From Strigamia acuminata (taxonomy: Eukaryota; Arthropoda; Chilopoda; Geophilomorpha; Linotaeniidae), in NCBI GenBank assembly GCA_949358305.1, contig OX442314.1, forward strand, positions 31,173,118-31,237,117: a DNA stretch of 64,000 nucleotides, in the 5' to 3' direction. The notes beneath the pieces are model-generated. The model was given only the letters and a program-made list of their open reading frames with translations, ran no database searches and was not told where the DNA came from. Within the stretch, counting starts at the first letter, position 1. Each line of letters opens with the position of its first letter. The position numbers were made by a program, and so were the translations under genes. This document shows positions 1 to 10,300 of this stretch, piece by piece.

Positions 1-1424
1 CATAGTCAGAAAGAATACAAATTTTTATTGCAATTAATGACACATTTTCGTTATTTTGAATTTTATAGGAAATTATATAAAATTTTCTTTTCGAACTAAT
101 GTTGCGGCTGTGGCTGCTGCTGATGTTGCGGCGGAAACATCACTGATAGAGATGTTATGGTTGGTATTTGCGGCTGCTGGTTATCGAAAGGTGACTGGGG
201 TTGGTGGGCTAAAAAAAACAACAGAAAACACTCAAGTACCAAATAGAAATATACCGTAAATAAAACATAAGTAATAAAGCAGCGCTAATCTTAATATGCG
301 AAAAGATAACTAATTAATTTTAAAGGTAAGGCAAACATACAAACAAAAAAAAATTCTTCTCAAACCCAATGTCTAAAAAGACATTTAATAACCAGTAAGG
401 GGAATATTCAAGGTAAACAGCGCCGGTCTCATGGTCAAATCCAGGTCGATCCTATTCCTGGGTCCTATTTTTGATTTCTCAAAGCAAAGATCCAGGACTA
501 AAAGTCATGGGTAGTGAGTTGAGCCTCAAAAGTAAAGCTGGGGTTTAGATCTCCGCGCGTAAAGTTCTTAAAAGGGGCAACGCTCACCTGACAGGCGTGT
601 GGATTTTCGTGGAGTGTGTGATATTTACAGTTTAAGTCGTTTATTTGAATTACAAAATCAAGTACTTCAATGACAACAAATATTCCCCCAAAATTAAAAT
701 CACACAAAATTATAAAATGGATTTGTGTTCTTTAGATTTTCCTTTTAGCACAACAGCAATATGTAACAAGTTTTAAGCTCGAAAGAAATTTTTAAGATTA
801 TTGTAACGATAAAAAAAAGGTTATTTCTTAATGCAATTTTAATACAAATTAATTCAAGCAGGGTTACGATTTTTGAAATTAAACTGGGAATAACATATTG
901 TCGGGGTTCTTATTGGTCATGGTTAAGGAGAATTATTCGTCAAGTTTGGTGTCGAGAAAAAATACAAATAAAACGGTTACAGTAAGTAAGGCGTTTCAAA
1001 GAAAATTACACGGAAACAGAATTAATGTTATTTCGTAATAAGGGGGGAATTGTTCCATGGCGGAACGGATGGTGAGTTGAGTTGGTTTTAATTGAAAATT
1101 GTAGTATTCTGGCATTTACTACTCATCAGAAAGGCCATTGCTTGGTCTTCTTCATATTGCAGCAGAACTAGGGCTTGTTTAGGGCTGAACTGCCAGTAGA
1201 AATAAATGTCGTTGACACGCTCAGATTTGCATTACGAATTGTTTATTCATGTTTTGGGAAGTTGCTAGGCAGTAAAAACTCCTAGCAACTTCAGTGCAAG
1301 ATTGTTGTTTGTTTTACAGCAAGGTATTGTTATCAATTACATATGGTGCACCCGCATACACAACAAAAATCATCAATGTCGGCGAATTCGTTATGATCTA
1401 AACCTAACATTCCACTAAGTTCTT
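1..1424. other. No recognisable gene
   Basis: AT-rich sequence with only short open frames and no motif I recognise. A 58-codon open frame on the minus strand follows at 1425-1601. It is rich in Glu, Val and Arg and matches no family I know. It could be the tail of a degraded retroelement. Confidence 0.5.
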
Positions 1425-1679
1425 TCAAACTTCTCTATTCACTTCAACCACTTTGGCCCTTTCTTCTCTCTCAACTGGAGATAAAGTTGGGTTTCTTTGT
1501 TGACTAGTCCCAGCAATTGTTTCTACAAGGACTTCATTTTCCTCAATTACTTCTCTTTCTGTTCCTCCCGGCGATACAATTAATCTTGTAGTTCTCATCA
1601 TGAAGCTGATCTCAACAAGGAATTAGATTAATTAGGCTTCAACAGATAAAGTAGATTTCCTAACTTTCTAAGTTATACC

Positions 1680-2571
1680 CTAAGAATATAAAATTCTCCC
1701 ACTGTCGGCTTCGTGAAGTTCGACGAAAGGAATAAACGACAACTGCTTCAGTTCAAAGTATTGTGCAAACTGTTTAATCAAACGAAAAGTACAGAAATGT
1801 AAACACGCCCTCTCGTCTGCCAGCGAGAATTTTCTTAGTTTAACCTTGATTGAATTGTCATGCTTCAGGCGAATTTTGCACTCCTCATCCACGCACACGC
1901 CCAGCTCGTCTTGCTTGCTGAACGCCTCCCTGTGTTTCCCCAGCACCCGCCTAAGTCGCTCTCTCTCCTCCGGCAAAACATCCTCGTCCGCCGCCTCCAC
2001 GAGCGCCTCCATCTCCTCCACGAACAGCTGGTTCTCGGCGGGGGTCTGCTGCTTGGCTCGCAGAAGGCAGTTTAACATCGGCACCGAATCCTTAATTTCC
2101 TGGTAAAAAGTCACGTCCCCATCGCCGGAGATCATCCACGCCAGGCCCGCCTGCTTACGCCAGTCCATCCTGATGATCAACGGAAAAGGCAGGTCTTTTA
2201 TCACGGCTACATCGTTAATCCTAGTCCTCATTTTTCCAATTTGTACATTCAAGTCTACGTGACCCAACACCTGCTTGTCACCGTTTGCAGTCTTGAAATA
2301 TTCCTTCTCCAAGTTTGGGCGAATCTCAACGGTATCGCTGACATAAACTTGGTCCACAGACGAGCAATTTGCACCTCAGTCAATCGGAGCCTCCACCTGT
2401 CCCCCAAGCTCGGCCAACTGGCAATTAACAACCACAAGGTTTGACTCCAAGCACTTCGTCTTGACCATACAGATGTTAACTTTCCCGGTGGCGCCCTTTT
2501 GTTGCTTTTTGCTTCTTCGTCTTTCTGCTCTGGCTTCTTTGCTTTCGTGCAATCGAAGGAGCAGTGGCCAA
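1680..2571 (-). pseudogene. Ty3/gypsy remnant: end of gag, protease, start of RT
   Basis: Minus-strand retrotransposon debris, read from 2571 down. The first bases encode the His and last Cys of a CCHC zinc knuckle whose first two Cys lie across the copia insertion at 4507-4530. A lysine-rich linker follows, then an aspartyl protease. The protease active site has Asp, then an in-frame TGA (2376-2378) where the Ser/Thr codon should be, then Gly-Ala. After that come the protease core (about 2357-2150) and the charged segment that precedes RT, up to about 1750. RT then stops abruptly. The last residues, 1705-1747, come from a 43-bp stretch found again at 13210-13254, probably leader or LTR sequence of the same family. 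The element is dead: it has a nonsense codon, RT is truncated, and the gag is split. Confidence 0.75.
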
Positions 2572-2576
2572 TCTCG

Positions 2577-2808
2577 TGTTAGATTGAGAAATAAATGTCC
2601 ACACATCACTTAGATAAACAAACAAACTGGTATATTGTCCAAAATGGTTTGAAATTACACACAAGCACTTCGCGCTGATTTTCAACGACAATCATCAAGT
2701 TCACACAATCCCATGATGCAATTCTACTCAACATTAATAATAACAAACTCGTTCCACAAATCAACTTAATCTCTAACACATTAATTATTGTAACAAAACC
2801 CTCTAACA
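2577..2808 (-). repeat. copia 3' LTR
   Basis: This 232-bp direct repeat of 4275-4506 begins TGTTAGATTG and ends CCTCTAACA on the plus strand. It is flanked outside by TCTCG and inside by the polypurine tract. Confidence 0.93.
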
Positions 2809-2820
2809 AATTCCCCCCTT
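2809..2820 (-). other. copia polypurine tract
   Basis: On the minus strand it reads AAGGGGGGAATT, directly next to the 3' LTR. This is where plus-strand DNA synthesis is primed during reverse transcription. Confidence 0.8.
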
Positions 2821-2864
2821 GTTATTATAATTATGCAAACACTTAAAACAACATTTTCAATCAT

Positions 2865-3527
2865 TCAATCACTACTGTTCATTAAAATATCCATAACTTC
2901 TTTGATCTTCACTCCGGATAAATTCTTGGTTAAGAAATCCGCTAATTGCTTTTCTCCTGGAATATGTTTCACTTTCACTTCTTGGCTAGTTATCAGGTCT
3001 TTAGCCAAATTAACTCTTCTATTCAAAAATTTTGTTCGCATCTTGTGCGTCCCTTCAGTCATTAGTGTTATCACATTCAAACTATCACAATAAATTTTTC
3101 CTTTTCCCTGCAAGTCTTCTTTATTCAAATCCTCAATTAAATCTCTGTGCCAGATCAGTTCTTTGATGCCTTCATGAAATGCTTCCAATTCACTTTCGGT
3201 GGTTGATTGTGCTACGAATTTCTGCTTTTTTGATTTCCAATGTATTAAATCTTTACCATACAAAACTAATAATCCTGAAAATGATTTCCTGTCCAACGTT
3301 TTATCCCAGCTAGCATCAGTAAATACTTCTAACGTCTTTCCTTCACTTCCGTATGTGATGCCATAATTTTCAGTTCCTTTGAGATAACGTAGAACTCTTT
3401 TTAATCCTTCCAGATGTATTTCTCTCAGTTCCTGGTTGTAACGCGATAAGTTTCCAAGCGTGAAACTTAGATCTGGTCTGGTGTGCGTTGCCAAGTATAG
3501 TAATCTTCCTAACAGTTCTTGGTACAT
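2865..3527 (-). pseudogene. Ty1/copia pol remnant (end of RT and RNase H)
   Basis: About 220 codons. They begin with the copia post-RT signature (G-R-L-L-Y-L, T-R-P-D-L-S-F) and run through RNase H: the first Asp in F-T-D-A-S-W, a Q-S-T-T-E-S-E helix, the Asp in Y-C-D-S, and the terminal I-P-G-E-K-Q-L-A-D segment. Reading upstream, the same frame continues through a single TAA at 3552-3554 into the gag remnant. The element therefore expresses at most a truncated gag. All of integrase and the RT catalytic core are deleted at about 3530-3560. Confidence 0.88.
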
Positions 3528-3551
3528 TTTCCTATCCGTTTTTTCGCTTCC

Positions 3552-4160
3552 TTATAGATAGCATTGTCGTAATCCTTGTGCTCGATTACAGTAGTCATCG
3601 ACGGTTTCATGTTTCTCCATCGTTATGTGTGAAACCGCATAGTTCGCCTCTATTTTTGTTTTTTCTGCTGTACTCTGCATGTCATCTTCTATTTGCTTCC
3701 ATAATTTTTTAGCATTCTTTTCATGCATATATATCATCTGCTTACTTTCACTCATATTGTCTATTAACATCATTTTCGCCTTCGCATTCTTGTCGTCGTA
3801 ATCATTCCAAGCCTGGTCTTCATCGTCTCCTTTCACTTTTCCTTGTGGCGGTTCATCATCTATGATTACTGGTTTCCATAATTTTTTCCCTCTTAAATGG
3901 TCTTCTAAACGACAGGCCCACAGTGCATAATTTTGATCAGTAAGTGCGGGAATTCCGTACGTGTTTTCTTTACGGTGCGCCATCTTGTGATCCTCTTCAC
4001 TACTACTGCTTGATGTGGTTTCCTCGTTGCTATCCGTGTTGCTTTTTCTATTATCACTGCTTGATGTGGTTTCTTCCTCACTGCTGCTTGATGCACTTTC
4101 CTCTTCTTCTATTATCTTTTGTAGCTCAGATATTAGTCTATTTTTGTTCCAAAAGCTCAT
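3552..4160 (-). pseudogene. Ty1/copia gag, 5' part (202 codons)
   Basis: Starts at the first ATG (4160). A Ser/Glu-rich N-terminal stretch with three S-S-S-E-E-type clusters is followed by the copia-type capsid start: a segment ending A-L-W-A-C-R-L-E-D-H-L, then W-x-x-Y-D-x-K-N-A-K-A, then a K-K-L-W-K-Q-I-E helix. It ends in A-Q-G-L-R-Q and a TAA. The CCHC knuckle expected later in copia gag is missing because the internal deletion starts here. Family usual: one long gag-pol ORF of about 1,400 codons. Confidence 0.82.
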
Positions 4161-4262
4161 CCGTGCCCGCTTTATGCACGCTTCCACTGTTTGGTTTCGG
4201 TTTTCGTTTTACTGCTTTTTCTGACCTTTTTCTCCACAGTGTTGAGTTTCAGCAAGTTCCTT

Positions 4263-4274
4263 CCTCTGCTACCA
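4263..4274 (-). other. copia primer binding site (tRNA-iMet type)
   Basis: The minus strand reads TGGTAGCAGAGG immediately after the 5' LTR. It is complementary to the 3' end of animal initiator tRNA-Met (CCTCTGCTA plus CCA), as I recall that sequence. Confidence 0.75.
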
Positions 4275-4506
4275 TGTTAGATTGAGAAATAAATGTCCCC
4301 ACATCACTTAGATAAACAAACAAACTGGTATAATGTCCAAAATAGTTTCAAAGTACACACAAGCGCTTCCCGCTGATTTTCAACGACAATCATCAAGTTC
4401 ACACAATCCCATGATGCAATTCTACTCAACATTAATAATAACAAACTCGTTCCACAAATCAACTTAATCTCTAACACATTAATTATTGTAACAAAACCCT
4501 CTAACA
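4275..4506 (-). repeat. copia 5' LTR
   Basis: The 232-bp partner of 2577-2808, with the same TG...CA ends. It abuts the PBS on one side and the TSD TCTCG (4507-4511) on the other. Confidence 0.93.
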
Positions 4507-5340
4507 TCTCGTTGCACTGCCAGCACTGCATCTTCGACATGTCCATCCCCTTTTTGTATGATGTCTCATCACGCGGCCTCCTTCGGTGTTGTTTCCTAAT
4601 TAATTCAATAAATGTATCGAACCTTGCCATACGAAACAAGTCGCGGGTGTGCGAGTCACGCACTCCCTCTATAGTAACGTTGATTGTGTCCGCGGTTGAG
4701 AAATTATAAGTCTTCTTCAATGTCTCGATTAATGGAATCTTTGCTGCGAAATATGTGGCAGGAATCTCGTCCGTCGACTGCTTCCTTGCATCGATCCGTT
4801 GCCTCCAGCTGTCGTAGGTGTCGACGTCCAAAAAATCATCTCCACTCAGCTCAACCACGCTTCCTATTTTTTTCCGAAAATTTCATACCAATACACTACA
4901 GTGCTTCCTCCTTTAACTGGCCGTTGGCCACCGCAATTTTCGCATGCTCGGTCCACTTGCCTAGCATGCTCGACACATTCGATGAAATTTTTGACGTTCT
5001 CGTCGCATTTTCCTTTAAACGCGGGTACCCTTTTTGTGGTGTGTGGTGTCCACCCCGTGTTACACTTTAATTTGTCCCGCGGGTATTCTTTTTGTGGTGT
5101 CCACCTCGTGTTACACTTTAATTTGTCCTGCGAGTACCGTTGCAGTCGCCACAATGGCTGACTTGACCTTGAGCGCCTTCTTTGTCACATTGTCCGCCAA
5201 AATGGTGGCCAGAAACTCAACCTTCTTTTTGCAATTACTAACGTCGATTCCCCGTAGCAGGCACTCGTCGCGAATATTTTCGCACCTTAAAACCCATATG
5301 GTCGGAGAATACATTTTGAAATACATTTTCAAAATGTATT
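4507..5340 (-). pseudogene. Ty3/gypsy remnant: capsid part of gag
   Basis: Continuation of the gypsy remnant seen at 1680-2571, upstream of the copia insertion. Minus-strand frames encode a capsid-like stretch (4530-4858: W-R-Q-R-I-D, then Y-F-A-A-K, then H-T-R-D-L-F-R-M, then a basic R-R-R-P-R-D-E segment) ending in the first two Cys of the knuckle, C-W-Q-C. Upstream are shorter open pieces in other frames (4864-5154, 5111-5340), which point to frameshifts. A near-duplicate pair of about 40 bp at 5030-5115 looks like a local tandem duplication inside gag. Confidence 0.65.
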
Positions 5341-5346
5341 TCAAAA
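5312..5346. repeat. Perfect short palindrome
   Basis: The two halves (ATTTTGAAATACATTTT and its complement) abut with almost no spacer, next to the TA at which the neighbouring MITE begins. It is probably local sequence of the gypsy leader. A looser version is near 12910-12960. Confidence 0.6.
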
Positions 5347-5348
5347 TA

Positions 5349-6113
5349 CAGGGTGGTCAGAAAGTCTGGTTCTATGTAAATAATTCCCAAACTGTTCTAG
5401 ATGTTGATTCAGCAAAATTATTGTCAGGCTAGTATGAAGGGGGAAATCCAATTATGACATCCAACTTGACCTCAGAGGTCATCTTCAAGGTCATCCACAT
5501 TGTAACTCGAGAACCGTGACAGATAGAGAGAAAAAGTGAATTAGAAAGTTCTAGAGGACCATCTAATTAGTCTAGAACTGTTCTTAAAAAAATTATCTCT
5601 TACCGAAAAGTTTTGAGAAAAAAAAGTTGGAAATGTTAGTCTACTCAGCTTTGTAACATAAAACAATCATGTTGGAATGTATTTCCAAAATAAATTATTT
5701 CTTTTCTTTTGTGTTTCCTCTTTTCCACTTAGAAGTATGACCAAATAAAGTTTCCTAATTGAGGATTAGCTTGGTTGCCTCAATAGTTTTAGGTTACAAA
5801 GCTGAGTTGCAATGCTGAGTAGACTAATGTTTCAGACCTTTTTTCTCAAAATTTTTCAGTAAGAAATAATTTTTTTAAGAACGGTTCTAGACTAATTGGA
5901 TGATACTCTACAACTTTCTAATTCACCTTTTTGCTCTATCTGTCAGGGTTCTCGAGTTACAATATGGATGACCTTGAAGATGACCTCAGAGGTCAAATTG
6001 GATGTCATAATTGGATTTCCCCCACAATACTATTCTTACAATCATTTTGCTGAATCAACATCTAGAACAGTTTGGGAATTATTTACATAGAACCAGACTT
6101 TCTGACCACCCTG
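5349..6113. mobile_element. Foldback MITE copy 1 (TA target)
   Basis: Starts CAGGGTGGTCAG and ends with the complement, CTGACCACCCTG, with TA on both sides (5347-5348, 6114-6115). Each arm is roughly 300 bp and mirrors the other almost throughout, so the element can fold into one long hairpin. There is no coding capacity. The short CAGGGTG end and TA target fit a Tc1/mariner-type non-autonomous element. Internal blocks are shared with the copies at 15479 and 30811. Confidence 0.85.
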
Positions 6114-6153
6114 TATATTCGAAATGTATTGTGTAAAGTTATCGCAGCTAATT

Positions 6154-6474
6154 TTATAGAGCTTCGTCTTGCTTAATTTGAATTTGTGCCTTTTCCATCT
6201 GTCGGCGCTCTTGTTTCCTTCGTTCCTTCGCGATGGTTTCTCTTTGATTTATTGGAGCCACTTCCACAACAATTCTTGATGGTCTTGGTCCGAAAGACCA
6301 ACCTCGTCCTTCTGGCACAGCTCGTACTCCTCGGGACACCATTTCTAGGCAAACTGGTCTTCTCTCCTCGTCTCCTTCTGGAACTTCTTGTTGATCGGAC
6401 GACCTTTCTCTCGGGTCTCTTCGGAGTGCTCTTTCTTCTCCTTCTTTCGATTGATAATACACTTGCAGTTTCAA
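6154..6474 (-). pseudogene. Possible gypsy gag N-terminal fragment
   Basis: Open minus-strand frame of about 106 codons without an ATG at its start. It is rich in Arg, Glu and Gln and ends in a coiled-coil-like R-R-Q-M-E-K-A-Q-I-Q-I-K-Q run. It lies upstream of the gypsy remnant in the same orientation, beyond the MITE, so it may be the start of that gag. A GTAAGT splice-donor-like sequence lies just upstream (about 6530 on the minus strand). The family assignment is a guess from position. Confidence 0.3.
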
Positions 6475-6599
6475 AACAAACTGGGTGCATAAGCTTAAGA
6501 GTGATGCGATCCGGGAATTTGGTCGATAAATACTTACCTTTTACCAACCAAATCGCAATCGAGATGCCGTTTATAGGCTTTAAACTCAGTTGCCTGTAA

Positions 6600-7100
6600 A
6601 AATGTCTAGGGAATGAAATAAAGATATTTTTTGAATAAGTAAAAATGACAATTGTTTTTATTCGATAATTTACAATATATTTTACGAAATATAATATTAA
6701 TTTAAGACTAGAAATTAATGAAGAAAGAATAGAAATGAAACGTGAGCGGCAAAGCTCACGCTAAACAAAGGAAGCTTTTGGCGCGCAACAAACGGTGTTT
6801 GTTGCACACACAAAAATGGCGAGACGGACCCGCCGATACAAATTTCACTGTACGTACGATGGCAAGCTCCGGAGCTGCGGTGGCTTACAATCATTTGCGA
6901 TGGTTCACGGCAAGCGTGGTTGCTGTATCAGCGACGGTGAGTCCTAGATAGTTCAACGGGACTCACGATAACCTACAGTGAGCGGTTTATCGGGCGTTAC
7001 CCGAGATTCGAATAAGGTGCATGTAACAGACGATGCCTGTTACACACGAGCGCAAATGGGGCTGGTTCCACCGAAATGTCAGTGGAAACAGCAGAATGAA
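6600..7100. other. Intergenic; possible degraded LTR
   Basis: No gene seen. There is a small stem-loop at 6741-6760 (GTGAGC...GCTCAC) and a sequence composition unlike its surroundings. It could be the upstream LTR of the gypsy remnant, but no second copy is visible in the window. Confidence 0.3.
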
Positions 7101-7330
7101 TCTCTCTCGAAACTTGATGAAAACTAATAAAATGACTTTTGCCAAAATGGCCACACGTCCAGTCAGTTTTATTTTCAAAGCAAGAATGTTTTATTTTACA
7201 GAAAATATACAAAGGTCTTTTTAATCTTAATCTTTTTAATCTCTGCTCACATTCCTCGCGTTGGCGCGCGTGTCTTCTTGGCGATCCTGTCGCCCCCTCG
7301 TGTTGTTTTTCCACGTCGCGCTTTTACATT
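7101..7330 (-). repeat. gypsy 3' LTR (230 bp)
   Basis: Direct repeat of 12213-12442 running from TCTCTCTCGAAAC to GCTTTTACATT on the plus strand, with three mismatches. Confidence 0.88.
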
Positions 7331-7348
7331 GCACACTCGACCATCCGA

Positions 7349-10300
7349 CTACACGAGTCGGTCCTCCGACTCGTCCTGATCTTCGTCCTCGCTCGCGTTG
7401 TCGGCATCGTCGGTGATCTCCCACCGCTTTATTTGGTCTGTTGGCGCCGTGACACGATATCGAGGTGGGTCCTCGAAACTCTGTACCTCGTACACCGTGT
7501 CGGAGATCTTGCGCCCGATTCGTAACGGCCCCCGATATAGTGCCGACAACTTTCCCGCCGTCCCTTGCGCTGCGAGTGCTTTTCGCCGCACAACAACCAC
7601 GTCCCCCTCTTTAAACATTTTATTCGGCCCCCGATGCCGATCAAAAGCTTTCTTTTGACGCACCTGTGCTGCTGTGAGTGCGTCGTGCGCCTCGTCTCGC
7701 GTCCGCTCAAAGTCCGCTTCTTCCTCGTCGTTATCCTCAACCGCGACCGCTGCTAGTCTTGGTTCAATGATGGTGCGTGGCTGGAACCCGTAGAGAATCT
7801 CCATCGGTGTCTTTCCGGTGCTCCTACTCGTTCTCGAATTCAACGCGATCTCGATTCCGTTTAAATGTGCCGCCCAGTCACTCCCATCCGCTTTCACCAC
7901 ACAGCTCGCCATCATTGGCACCAGTGTTCTGTTTGTCCGCTCCACTTGCCCGTTGGCCCTCGGATTTTCGGTGGAGGTCAGCACATGTCCCACCCCCAAT
8001 TCGTTGCACAATTCAGTAAATTCGTTGTTCTTAAATGCGGTCCCCCTATCGGTGATAACTCGTGTGGGGACCCACATCCGCATACACAGTTCTCTCAGTT
8101 TTCGACACGTCTCTTTTGCGCTTGTTGATTTGGTCGCCCTCAAAAATGTCACCTTCGAGTAATTGCACACTGCCACCAGCACATATTTGTAACCCCCGCT
8201 CTTTGGGAATGGCCCTACGTGGTCCAGGTGGACCGTGTGCCACGGCACTTTCTCCCGAATTATCACGTTCAGTGCCCCTGGTCGCCGTCCCCCTGGTTCT
8301 TTGTAAATCAAACACTTGACGCAGGATCCGATGATGGCTTTTACAAACTTCCGCATTCTCGGGAACCAAAACCTCTTGAGAATCGCATCCATCGTCCCCT
8401 CTGTAGCCGGGTGCCCGTGTGACTCATGCACTTCCCTCGTTATTTGCCGCTGTATCCCTTTTGGCACGTAAATTCGTTTTCGTTTCTTCTCCCCTTTTCT
8501 TCTTAAAATATGGTACACGTGTCCGTTTTTGAGTGTGAACTGCCGTATTTTGTTCTGCATCCGCTCGGTCAACCCCTCATTATTATTTTGCTGTAAAGCA
8601 CTTTTAATTTCTCTGCACTCAATGTCGCTCATCTGAGCAGCCTCTAACCAGTCTCCCCCCATTAGTCTAATCTCGTTCACTCGAAACCGACTCATCACCT
8701 CGTTCTCCTTGGTTTTCAACTGTTGACACGATTCAGCATTTCTGCTGAGCGCGTCGACGTGACTCATTAGCAGTCCCGGCCGATGTACGGTTCTAAAATC
8801 GTACTCGGATAACTGCAATACCCATCTGCCTATGCGAGGGGTCAGCTCTTTCTTTTTTAACCCATATCTAACCGCCTCGCAATCGGTAACGATCACAAAC
8901 TCCGCCCCGTACACATACATCCTAAATTGTCGTACCGCCCAAACCACTGCTAGTAATTCTAATTCTGTGGAGTGGTACCGTCGCTCACAGTCCGTCGTTG
9001 TTCGGCTCGCGTACAATACTGGGTGCAATATTCCCCTCTCGTCCCCCTGCATCAAAATTGCCCCTAACCCCTCCTGCGACGCGTCTGTGTGTATTTCGCA
9101 TGGGCGTGTATTATCAAACACCTTCAATACTGGTGCAGACACCAACTCGCCAATCAAGTTTCTAAACGCCGCTTCACACTCTTTTTTCCACATAAACGGC
9201 TCGTTCTTGCGTGCTAGGTTTGTCAGTGGCTTGCACTTGGCTGCATAGCCCGCCACAAACCTTCTAAAATATCCACACAACCCCAAAAAGCTCCTAACTC
9301 CTTTTACATCTCTCGGCGTTGGAAAATTTCTAATGGCGCTTGTTTTCTCCAGCCCTGGTCGTAACCCCTCCGCCGCCAAACGTAACCCCAAACAATTCAC
9401 TTCACTGCACAAAAAATGACATTTACTTAATTTTAATGTTAACTTCGCCTTTTTCATTTCAACCAATAAAGTTTTCATTTTCTGGAACAACTCATCAACG
9501 TTTTTAGCCCCCTGTAATAAATCATCCATATATCGTCTCATTATTTCTCTCGGAAGATGGCCAAACGCCATTTCCATCATGCGATTAAAAACAAACGGCG
9601 CATTTACGAGCCCGAATGGCATTCGAGTAAACTGCCATTTGTTCGCCATTGTTGAAAATGCTGTTTTTCTCTGTGCGCCTTCTGTTAATTCTACCTGGTA
9701 ATACCCCGCAGCCAAGTCGAACACAGAAAAAATTTCCCAATCATGTGTGCCGTCAAAAATCTCCTCAATTCTCGGGCAAGGGAAATGTTCCTTGACCGTC
9801 GCTTCATTTAGGCATCGAAAATCAATACAGATTTGCATCTCCCCGCTTTTTTTCCGCACCACAACTATCGGACTGTTAAAAGCGCTGTTCGATTTCTTTA
9901 TAAATCCTGCCCCCTCTAACTCGCAAATCATTGCGTTGATCTCCCGTTGTTGCGCCGATGAGTATGGATACCGCCTCAAATTTACCGCCCTATCCGTCGT
10001 CAATTCAATATCCATTTTCAAATTTTCGAATTTCCCTACTTCTAACAAATTTGTTGCAAAACAGTCCCTAAATTCGTTAACTAACTCGACTATTCTCAAT
10101 TTGTTTTCTTCCGACACCCCCTCGCCCACTTTAAGATCGTGTAATGTAATAATAGACTCACCCCTCGATTCCCTCGATTCCACTCGCTTCACTTCGCTGC
10201 ATTGCAACGACGGTGCGTCGTTAATTGTTTCAACGTGTCCCAATTTCTTTTCTTTGCGCACTCGAACCGCCGACACCCCCCTGTTCATTATTGGTATTCT

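Larger units (their letters stand above)
2577..4506 (-). mobile_element. Ty1/copia internal-deletion derivative, 1.93 kb
   Basis: Complete element termini on the minus strand. Two 232-bp LTRs (2577-2808 and 4275-4506) both run TG...CA and are flanked by the 5-bp target duplication TCTCG (2572-2576 and 4507-4511). A tRNA-iMet-type PBS and a polypurine tract sit in the correct places. Internally only the first part of gag and the terminal RNase H of pol remain. Protease, integrase and most of RT are gone. About seven differences separate the LTRs (roughly 97% identity), so the insertion is moderately old. Correct ends plus a TSD imply it jumped after the deletion, using proteins supplied in trans. 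It landed in the zinc-knuckle codons of a gypsy gag. Confidence 0.93.
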
